Below, in pieces: positions 10,593 to 18,715 of a DNA stretch of 64,000 nt (positions are counted from its first letter, which is position 1; the number at the start of each line of letters is the position of its first letter). Origin of the DNA: Rhynchopus sp. YZ270_cl-10 (lineage: Eukaryota; Euglenozoa; Diplonemea; Diplonemida; Diplonemidae). The notes under the pieces were generated by a model. It had not been told where the DNA came from. It made no database searches and saw nothing but the letters and a program-made list of their open reading frames with translations. The stretch spans positions 186,001 through 250,000 of the forward strand of contig OZ037867.1 of assembly GCA_964035575.1 (NCBI GenBank). The letters are read 5' to 3'. Made by a program: the position numbers and the translations under genes.

Positions 10593-10702
10593 GTTGAAAT
10601 ACAACAGTCCTCGGGTGGCAGAGTGTTTTTGGTATATATGATTGGTGTACCGTGGGAGTGGATATCCAACCATGCAGTCCTAAATCTGGAGGTTAACATA
10701 TC
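10593..10702 (+). repeat. REP-A, diverged copy
   Basis: Recognised from GTTGAAATACAACAG, GGTGTACCGTGGGAGTGGA and CCAACCATGCAGTCCTA. The CTCTCGTG word is degraded here. Confidence 0.65.
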
Positions 10703-11305
10703 TTGATAAAGTGAATGAATTGTGAGAAGGGAGAAGAAATGGGAGAATACTGGAGTTGCCTGCAGGAAGCCTCCTCATCCTGACTGGGGTGATTTAAAGA
10801 CTCAAGAAAAAATGGCGGGGGGAGGGGAGAAACGTGGATTTTTTTTTTTTTTTGGAAACCCACAAAACAAACCGCGTTTCCGCCATTCCCCTAAAGGGAG
10901 AGGAAGCTTTTTTCCCTCACACCCTTTTTTTCAAAAAAAACTACCACCAAACTTTTGTTCCCTCCTCCCTGTTTTTCTGCAATACTTTTTTTTTCTCTTC
11001 CCTCCCCCTTCGGGTTTGCTGTTGGTTTGCAATAAACGTGGAGTTTTTTTGTTCTCCCTCTCTTCCCATATCTCTCCGTATCCTCTTAGTTTGGATTTCT
11101 CCCAAAAAAAAATATAAATACTACCCCAATTCCCCCTTTCGATCGCTGCATCTACTCACCCCCAGTAAGGGGCACTGAGCGTTGTGTGATCTAGCTATAA
11201 GAAACCACTTCAGCACAAAAAAAAAAAAAAAAGAAGGAAAAGTTTATACAGATGAACCCAATCCTCTCGTGATTCGTTCCATCAATTATATACGTTTCGA
11301 GGCTT

Positions 11306-12177
11306 TCAGAGGGTAGTGGTCAGGTTGCGGGAGGCACCGTCGGTGGGGCTGTGTTGAGGTAAATTGTTTTTTTGTCAGTTGAATTCTATGTTCAGGAATT
11401 GTGTCCTGCCACTGAAAAAAGGTAAAAAAGGGTCTGGTTTCTGGTTTAGGAACCAAGGTTTCCTCTCGTAACAGTGTACCTTGGTGCATGACCGGTGTAC
11501 CATGGGTGGACACCCAACCATGCGACCATTCAGTTCGTGGTTTACATCTGACAAAAGAAAAGCTTAAGATGACCCCAAACCTCTCGTGCTTAGTCACCTT
11601 AAAGAGTTGGGTGTGGTTCCATTGGGGGGGGGGGGGGGGGGTAAGGTGCCATACAGACGGTCCCATTTTGTGTAGGTAGTGTCGAGCTGCTTGCTCAGCT
11701 GCGCGATGTTGCGCTTCTGCTCCTGCTTCAGGTACATCGGGAGGGTGTTGGCGACGTGGTCGAGACTTCCGTTCCTGTGCGACGTGGTTGGTTGTTTTTT
11801 TTTTTGGGGGGTCGTGAGGAAAACAAACAGGCAGTGGAGATTGCACAACTTTGGCAACACAACCGAGGGCAACTACACTACTCCAACAATTTATCAATCC
11901 CATTAGATTCATATACTTTCAGTTCACAGACTTGAAAGCATTTGAGAGGGTCAACACATGCACAAATTGGGGGCGTGAGGAAAACAAAAAAAACCAAAAC
12001 AAAAAGACAAAAACCATACTCCTGGTGCCACCTAGGAATGAGCGTCGCGTACAGGTAGTTCACAGCTCCGAGCGCGGACACGCTCATTGCCGACGAGGCA
12101 AGCTCGACACCTCCTCCTCCGTAACGGCGCTGTGCCCCAACGGTCATCCCACGCGACACGGTGCGTGCAACGTTCAT
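11306..12177 (-). CDS. Small unrecognised protein, 3 exons, possible mitochondrial presequence
   Basis: Proposed exons are 12177-12020, 11774-11655 and 11348-11306, giving 106 residues. Both introns start GTATGG and are in phase 2; they end CACAG and ACACAG. Residues 1-25 are Arg/Gly-rich without acidic residues, like a mitochondrial targeting sequence. A hydrophobic stretch (ALGAVNYLYATLIP) follows, then a helical Gln/Lys-rich segment (LPMYLKQEQKRNIAQLSKQL) ending at TKWDRL. I do not recognise the family; a small subunit of a mitochondrial complex is a guess. Intron 2 (306 bp) carries REP-A and REP-B. Exon 3 is the least certain: an alternative AG at 11420-11421 would give a different short C-terminus. 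A CAACAG acceptor lies 28 nt before the ATG. Confidence 0.55.
11458..11551 (+). repeat. REP-A inside intron 2 of the 106-residue protein gene
   Basis: It lacks the usual first 15 bases but keeps CCTCTCGTAACAGTGTACC, GGTGGACACCCAACCATGC and GTGGTTTACATCTGA. Confidence 0.75.
11561..11600 (+). repeat. REP-B directly after REP-A
   Basis: GCTTAAGATGACCCCAAACC followed by CTCTCGTGCTTAGTCACCTT, ten bases after the end of REP-A and in the same intron. Confidence 0.65.
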
Positions 12178-12360
12178 TATATGACTTTCTTTTTTTCCTT
12201 AGACCCTGTTGTGTGTTTCGGGGACGAACGAGAAGTTGAAATAGAAAGTGCCGCACCGTACACAGGCTGCAGGCACTGCTTCTCCGTGGGTTTGGCTCCA
12301 CCCCCAGACAGCACCTCATGCGGTTACCATGAGCGAGGTCGATGCAACATAAACATTACC

Positions 12361-12423
12361 TGGTGTGGCCAACGACCCCAAAATAGCACAAAATAGCACT
12401 TTATCACCCCTTCAGCCACACCA
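12361..12423. repeat. Second TGGTGTGGC-ended element
   Basis: Starts TGGTGTGGCCAACGACCCCA and ends TTCAGCCACACCA; the 9-base ends are perfect inverted copies. Partner of 4892-4970, with fewer AAAATAGCA words. Confidence 0.6.
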
Positions 12424-13127
12424 TTACCCCCCATCTCTCCAGTACAGGAGGGGGAAAGCCTGCAGGGAGGAAAAGAAAAAGGTTACCGTTCTTTTTTTTT
12501 TTTCTACAACTCATTGAAATAGTGCTGCAATCTCCACCTATGTGGCCGTGTGTGTGATAGTGTCTTATAAGAGGGGTGAATGTGTGGGAAGGTGGGGTGG
12601 GCCTGATAAAGCCCGAACGTTAACAACATTTTGTTCAACCCTCCCCCTCCCCATTTCCCCCTCCCAGCGAACACCGGTTAAATTATCTTACAACGGTAAA
12701 ATCACAGAGTGAAAAAAAAAAAAAAAAAAAAAAACCCGTCATTTACTTCACCGTCGTGCAACCATCTCACTGTTGCGTACGTCACCAATAGAGTAGTTGT
12801 TGAGAGTGCAACACACCTCTGTGAAAGCGTACTTAGTACCTAAGGTGTTGTGCAACACCCGTGCACAACACATCAGAGGTACTTTACAACGTACCTGAAC
12901 CAACACCCCCCCCATTCACCCAAGACCAAACAAAACTAAAGAGAAGAACGCCGATAAGATAGGCCTTAAAGCTTCTCACGATGAGCCTCGTTAAATAAAA
13001 TCATGTTTTTTTTGTTGTGCCTAGTGCAGGATCTGTACTCGAATGTTGCCCGAAGGCATTTTTTTTTCTTTTTTTTGCGAGATGAACTACTAACTACTAC
13101 TACCCTAAGCCTTTACCAGTAATACCG

Positions 13128-13247
13128 CACAGTACTCTAAATGTGGTTAGCGTCCAAAATAAAACAAAAAAAAAGGTCTCCAAATTACCCCCCAAAAAAC
13201 ACCCCAAATATGTCGTATTTGGACGCCAAGTTATTTGTAGTACTGTG
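13128..13247. repeat. Foldback element
   Basis: Two pairs of inverted segments in order: CACAGTACT (13128-13136) with AGTACTGTG (13239-13247), and GCGTCCAAA (13150-13158) with TTTGGACGC (13218-13226). The loop is A/C-rich. Confidence 0.65.
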
Positions 13248-13308
13248 GATGAATATGTTAAACCCACCAATATTAGAAAACCTGGCCAAGAGAAGAAAAA
13301 AAAGTGTC

Positions 13309-13371
13309 ATGAAATACAAAGCCCTCTCGTGACAGTGTGCTTTGCCGTGTGACCAGAACACCGGGGTGGAC
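13309..13371 (+). repeat. REP-A, shortened copy
   Basis: GAAATACAAAGCCCTCTCGT, then GTGCTTTG, and CACCGGGGTGGACC; the last third is missing. Confidence 0.65.
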
Positions 13372-14010
13372 CTGAAACTATTTTATTACCTTAGTACGGT
13401 CCAGCATATTTTTTTTATCCTAAAACGATAAGCAAAACACCCTAAAAAAGAAGAAGAAGAAAATGTTTAGGAAAGAGGAGGACAGTAGCTTCACTGAAAA
13501 CGAGAGAAACATTCTTTTTTTTTCTGTGTTGACAAAAACTAAACGCTTTTGCTGTATTTTCTTTGGGGGGGGGGGGATAACAAAATAGTTTAAAAAGGTT
13601 GGTTCCCTCTGTATTGGCGTTATGTTTTAAATTATTTTTTTTTTGCCAAAAAAAATGCATTTTTAAAGGTTTCTTTGGGAAGGGGAAGCTTATTTTTGAA
13701 ACATTATTTCTTTTTAAAAGAAGTTGAATGTGCGAACGCTTCATCGTTCAACGGCGAACGCAGGCATTAAAAAAAAAAATACAAAGTGAAGTCGATACTG
13801 CAAACGCCTCTGGGACGCAGGCACTGAGCAAAAAAAAAAAAAAGGCAAACATCAATGGCAACGACAATAGCCAATCGATGCCGAACCCTCCGCCAGCTTA
13901 CATCCACCTTTTTTTTTTGCGGTCCACGTGATGATCACTTCCCACTAACGGCTCATCAGTCAACACCAGGACACACGCAAAGAGGTGCTGCAAAACGCTA
14001 CCTGGACAAT

Positions 14011-14117
14011 ACCGTATTCGTACAAAAATTATCGACCGTAATAATGTTCGACCGTTTCAGGATTTTTCTGGAAGTTCGACCTTTAGGGTCGATAATACTA
14101 TTATGTACGAATACGGT
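14011..14117. repeat. Foldback element
   Basis: The ends ACCGTATTCGTAC (14011-14023) and GTACGAATACGGT (14105-14117) are perfect inverted copies. Inner TTATCGACC/GGTCGATAA segments extend the pairing. Confidence 0.7.
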
Positions 14118-14198
14118 AACCATCTGATGCGTGCGTGGCTTTAATCCGCCCCTGACTATATGAGGATATGAGGAGTAAGCCGGCTCGGGTATTTTTCA

Positions 14199-14301
14199 CA
14201 CGGTGGAGTCGCGCCCAAAATGGGCGGGCTCTTTAGACAGCCCTCTGTCTAAAAGAGTCCGCCCAAAAGGGGTCCACCCATTTTGGGCGAACTCCACCGT
14301 G
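14199..14301. repeat. Foldback element
   Basis: CACGGTGGAGT (14199-14209) pairs with ACTCCACCGTG (14291-14301). The inner CCCAAAATGGGC and CCATTTTGGGCG segments and a GGGCTCTTTAGACAG / CTGTCTAAAAGAGTCC centre give a nearly continuous hairpin. Confidence 0.7.
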
Positions 14302-14543
14302 CAGGCTGAAAAAAAAATATGTTGGAATAGTGTAGTTGCCTGTGCAAAGCTCCACTGTCAGTTGGGGGGGAAGTTTTTTTTTTTTTCTGTTGGGATCGAC
14401 AAATGTTTGTCGAGGATGGCTCACCCCCCTCCCCAAATGGAAGCTAGGGAATGCTAAATCCTTCGCGATCCCCTTTGGGGGGGTATGCTGTTTGGGTGTG
14501 ATAAAAAATCCTTTTTTGATTTTGCATTTTCTGAATTCAGCAA

Positions 14544-14579
14544 TTTGAAATACAAAGCCCTCTCATGACAGTGTACCTT
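14544..14579 (+). repeat. REP-A, first third only
   Basis: TTTGAAATACAAAGCCC through CAGTGTACCTT. Confidence 0.6.
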
Positions 14580-14747
14580 CTAAAAAAGCACACACTAGAG
14601 CAAGGTTGTGTTGTTAGGAAGAGAAAAAACGAAGGGGAAATTTTGAACGAAGCATGAATGGATGTCCACCTGATACACAAAATATTATGGGGGGAATTGC
14701 GCTGCAAACTCTGCGGGACGCAGGCATTCGGTTAAAAAAATTTTTGA

Positions 14748-14838
14748 CTTGAAATACAAAAAAGCCCTTTCGTGAACAGTGTACCTTGGTACAAAAAATG
14801 ACCTGACCGGTGTACCAGGTGGACCCCCAACCATGTAG
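14748..14838 (+). repeat. REP-A copy with a small insertion
   Basis: CTTGAAATACAAAAAAGCCC, CAGTGTACCTTGGTAC, CCGGTGTACCAGGTGGACCC, CCAACCATGTAG. The final TTTACATCTGA word is absent. Confidence 0.7.
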
Positions 14839-15137
14839 AAAAAAAAAGAAAGAAAGAAACTGAAAGACGACTATGTGGTCATACAAGCACACCGTTTAAA
14901 CGGCAACCATTTGAGAGCAAAAGAGTAAGGACGGAACCTACAGACGAACCCCAAATACCCCCTCTTTATTTTTTGCGGTGATTTTTTTTTTTTAGCACCT
15001 TTTTTTTTTGTGACATTGTCAACGAATCAGGATTCTCGGACAAAATAGAGAGGCTAAAAGTGCAAAAACGCCTCACAAGACGCAGGCACTGGTTCTCCGT
15101 AGCCAAAAATAAAATAAAATAAAAAAAGGACATGAAA

Positions 15138-15171
15138 TTTGAAATACACAGCCTTCTCGCCGACAGTGTAC
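15138..15171 (+). repeat. REP-A, first third only
   Basis: TTTGAAATACACAGCC to GACAGTGTAC. It is followed within 20 bases by a diverged REP-B (15187-15224). Confidence 0.55.
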
Positions 15172-15470
15172 AAAGAAAAAAGAAATGTAAAATGAAGCAC
15201 AGCATCTCGTAGCTGAGTCACCTTTTAAAAAAATATCATAACAGGTGTGCCTCTCGCACACATCTTATTTAAAAAACACACAACAAAACGAACACAACAT
15301 TATCTCCGTCTTTCTATTCAATGAAAAAGAGCCTTATGAAGTCAAAGGGAATTCGGCTAACATGCTTTATTCCGACTACTAATGTATGAGACTCTACACC
15401 CTCAACATTTGTAAATCACACAAAGATAGGGGGAAGCAGTTAAGATGAATATGCCTTACATACACATGGG

Positions 15471-15527
15471 TTCGTCCATAAAACCCCCCCAATCGCGGGT
15501 TTTTGGGTAGGGGGGTTTATGGACGAA
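15471..15527. repeat. Compact foldback element
   Basis: TTCGTCCATAAAACCCCCC and GGGGGGTTTATGGACGAA form an almost perfect 18-bp stem around a loop of about 20 bases. Confidence 0.75.
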
Positions 15528-15701
15528 GCCACATACACATTGGGGCCATATTCTGCGCAAGAATTACCCCCTATTAGTTATCAAACGCATACACATCAAA
15601 AAGGTGGTACGATTCCAACTCCGCTAGGATGAAGAGAAAAATAGAACGAAAACCGTTAAAGTATACGAAAGACGCGTAGTAGAGCATTGAGCATGAGGCA
15701 C

Positions 15702-16271
15702 TCAGTCGAGTTGGATATTTGTTGGGTTGTTCAGAGCGTACTCAGGGATGTCGTAGCGGAAGCCTGTAGAGTCGTAGATTTCGTGCCACGTGCCGGAGGG
15801 GAATTTGATCTCGGCAGCCTGGAGTACTGCTATTGCAAGCCCGTCTTCAGCAGGAAGGGGGAGCACAGACTTTAGTGCGTCCCATATCTCGCGTCTGTTG
15901 GATGATTGGTGAAGAGAGGAACAAAAGAAAATGAAATAATTGAGTTGAAATACAAAAAAAGCCTGTTAAAAAGTCCGAACAGTGGACCTTTGGTACATCA
16001 CCGATGTATCGAGGGGGGTGGAGTCATAATTCCATTTTGTGGTTTGCATAAAAAAAACTCTGTGGATAGGTGGAACATACCGACCACCGTAGTGCGGTTG
16101 TGTGTCCCAGAAGGTTTCGCGTTTAAGCTTCAGCTCTGAGATTGTGATAGGTGTCTTGGAGGTCCAGTTGCGCGCAACAGGCAGCTGACCCTTCTCGAGG
16201 AGGCTGCCATCGTCAGTGCCTGAGGTACGACTCGGGCCTGCCTTCTGTGCGCCTGCACAGCACCCACCCAT
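15702..16271 (-). CDS. UBTD: UBTD1/2-type (DC-UbP) N-terminal-domain protein without a ubiquitin-like domain, 2 exons
   Basis: Exons 16271-16081 and 15894-15702 give 127 residues. The phase-2 intron (186 bp) starts GTATGT and ends CAACAG. The protein starts MGGCCAGAQ, as UBTD proteins do (MGGC...; Gly2 and Cys3/Cys4 are candidate lipidation sites). It contains ELKLKRETFWDTQPHYGGR joined across the splice to REIWDALKSVL, then AAEIKFPSGTWHEIYDSTGF and YDIPEYALNNPTNI, all signatures of the UBTD N-terminal domain. In animals this domain precedes a C-terminal ubiquitin-like domain and binds E2/E3 partners. Here a stop follows directly, so the ubiquitin-like half is absent or on an exon I cannot see. 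REP-A fills most of the intron. An acceptor AG (16293-16294) lies 21 nt before the ATG. Confidence 0.82.
15944..16050 (+). repeat. REP-A inside the UBTD intron
   Basis: GTTGAAATAC..., CAGTGGACCTTTGGTACATC, GGGGTGGAGTCATAATTCCA, TTGTGGTTTGCAT. It makes up over half of the 186-bp intron and is one of the more diverged copies. Confidence 0.65.
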
Positions 16272-17318
16272 ACGGTCACCGGGTCCTTAACGCTACAAAG
16301 AGAAGACGGTCACAGAAATGCACAACCCACACAGCTCGCTACCTGAGGTGCACTGCCCAACGTGATTATTGGTTCAAAAAAAAAAAGGGGGTGTTCTTGT
16401 TTTGTGTATTTTCTGTGTGAAAGTGTGACGATGAGAACAAACAAAAGGTACAACACCTGACACGACAACGTACCAGGGTGAATGGCTCATTAGTATCGAC
16501 AGCTTTGTTATGTGTTTTCGCAACTTAGCTAAAATGCTCAGCACGCTCAGCTCATCAGAAACACAAAAGAGTTGCATTGGTATTTGCTGAAAACCTTATA
16601 TCTGACATTTTTAAGAAAACGTTTGGCATTAGATTGACATCATATGGAGTATCAGGGGTAGCTGTTACTGGAACGAGCGCAACCAGCTCTCTAGGATAAC
16701 AAATTCAAAGGCGCGCGACGCAGTGACGAGGTATCCTAGGACCGTGCTTGACAATGTACAGACACTGACTTTGCAGGTACGTGGTGTAACGAAAGATTGG
16801 AAAATGTGCAGCTACCATGCGCTGTGTACTCTAGAGAAGACTGTTGCAAGGTGCGGCCTTCCGATTGTACATAGAGCAAAGGTCACAGTCGACAGTTAAT
16901 TATGTGTATGTGGCAGACTACATCCAGACGTGGATCGCAACGACAAACATACAATCCGCAGGCAACGAGCTCACTCGAGACAGAATCAAAGATGTACTAG
17001 CCAACAACTCGAAATATATGGGAAGTGAAGTGTTCGTCGTGGGGGAGAGGTAGCGCGTGGCGGTAGGGTCTACAGGAGGATGACGAGCAGGTGAACACGG
17101 ATGAGGAGGAATACTCCACCCTCAGATGATGCCACTGATGAGGATTATGATACTGCTAATGAGTGACAGCGTAAACACAGCGACGGGACTTTCTGAGCCA
17201 TCTTCTCTACCGGGCTACGCAACCTCCATGCTTGATCAGCGATGACGACAAGGCAAACTATGCGCACACCACAACGACCTCAAGCTCCATTTCATCACTC
17301 TCAAGCAATTCTACACAA
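16272..17318. other. Left flank of the transglutaminase array
   Basis: Between the UBTD gene and the first array unit. About 16560-17210 carries decayed coding-like sequence on the plus strand (separate entry); the rest shows nothing recognisable. Base composition at 16600-17250 is more even than in the homopolymer-rich spacers around it. Confidence 0.5.
16560..17210 (+). pseudogene. Decayed, unidentified coding sequence
   Basis: The stretch 16844-17053 reads as protein-like (YVADYIQTWIATTNIQSAG, TRDRIKDVLANNSKYMGSE). Shortly downstream, other frames give acidic peptides (EDDEQVNTDEEEYSTL, ATDEDYDTANE) that resemble the end of a real protein. The frame changes and stops repeatedly, so it is broken. 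I do not recognise the family; a remnant of a host gene or of a mobile element is possible. It is the only plus-strand coding-like sequence outside the array. Confidence 0.35.
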
Positions 17319-18715
17319 GGTAGGCATAGCGGAGGGAATAGTTGCAAATTCGAGGGGGGTGAGCATATTTTCTTTGCTGTTTCGTTATTTTTTTCTTGGC
17401 TTCTTCTTTGATCAGAACCCTCCTTTGTGCGAACTACACAAAGAGAGGGCATTTGTATTTGTATTTGTTGTGCACACATCTTGGCGCCCAAAACCTGTGT
17501 CCTGCTTAGAGCAAAACCGGGAGACAGGGGCAGTGCCTATCACGTTACAGTGCAATAGTCACCATGTGGCTTCGGGGGGTGAGTGGGGAGGGGAAAGAGA
17601 AAAGGAAAAGAAAAGAGACAGCCACGTTCACCCCAATCACGGAGAGATACTTACGTGTTGTTTTGTTTCACTCCCTTCAATCTAGGGTTTGCTGCACAAT
17701 CGCATTTGACGCTTTGTTTGTTTTTTCCTTCGTTTTCCACCACAAAAGGAAGATACGAAGACAGAGGCCAAAGGTGTGCGAACGAAAGCCACAAGAAAAA
17801 AGGCTGAAAGTGAAGGAGTACCACAAAGTACTGTGGCTGCCTGTGTTGCTAAAAGGAAAGGATGACAAAAAAATAAAAAAATCAAAGTCAAAAAAGTGGT
17901 GTGAAGAGTCACTTCGTTTTTGCTGCAAGGTGTGGGAACCCCGCCAAAAAGCCTACAAAAAAAGCAAAAAGAGACAGAGCTGTTTCTTCCGTGGAACTAA
18001 CTGGTGTGGCCACCCCAAAAGGGAATGGCACCACCACCAAGCAGCACACCAACAGAAGGTCTACAGACTACACCTTTTCTTCTTCCTTTTTGCAGCTCTC
18101 TCCGTTCGGACGGACGGAACGCTCACTCAGACGTGTGCGGGTGCGTCCTCCGAATGCAGAGCCTTGCAGCCTCAATGTGACCACCAAACAAGAAAACCAA
18201 AACAGCAGAAAAAGGCAGATTGCCTTGTATGCTGATTCGTGTGGCTTCCTTTCTTCAAAAAAGAAGAGAAGGGGAAAAGAAAAAAAAGAGGAAACGGGTT
18301 TTTTTGCTGTTGGGATATAATGTCGCACACAGGAAGGAAAAAAGGGGCACGAGGGCTGCAGAGGGACGGAATGCGCCTACAACAGCTCCTCGTACCACCT
18401 GTGTGTTGACAAGGTATGAGCAAGCACAGCTGATGAAATAGGAAATAGGGAAAATAGAAAAACTATGTGATCAAAACCCTCGGCATCGGGGGGGTGTGAT
18501 TTTGAATGACTCAAATGAACAAAGAAACAGCCAAAGACGAATGTCACCTTTCTCTCTTTCTCTTGGTATCAGTTCGAAACATTCCGCACATCACACATCC
18601 GAGTCACGAAGGAAAATGGGCAAAAGATAAAAACCCAAAAAAGAAAGGGCGGCTAAACCCCCAAATGAATGTGTATGAATATGAATATGGATACAGATAC
18701 AGATACGGATATGGA

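Larger units (their letters stand above)
10272..11305. other. 1-kb spacer, no gene seen
   Basis: It contains a 66-base element (10304-10369) also found at 52137-52195, a diverged REP-A (10593-10702), a GGT-repeat tract near 10530-10550 and polypyrimidine stretches. Open frames here are proline- or phenylalanine-rich and unconvincing. Confidence 0.55.
12178..15701. other. 3.5-kb spacer dense in foldback elements and repeats, no gene seen
   Basis: Contents: a second TGGTGTGGC-ended element (12361-12423); a segment at 12680-12770 shared with 2440-2500 (TTACAACGGTAAAA, TTCACCGTCGTG); four foldbacks (13128-13247, 14011-14117, 14199-14301, 15471-15527); REP-A pieces (13309-13371, 14544-14579, 14748-14838, 15138-15171); and words of the AACGCCTCTGGGACGCAGGC type near 13803, 14706 and 15066. 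No reading frame looks like a gene. Confidence 0.6.
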
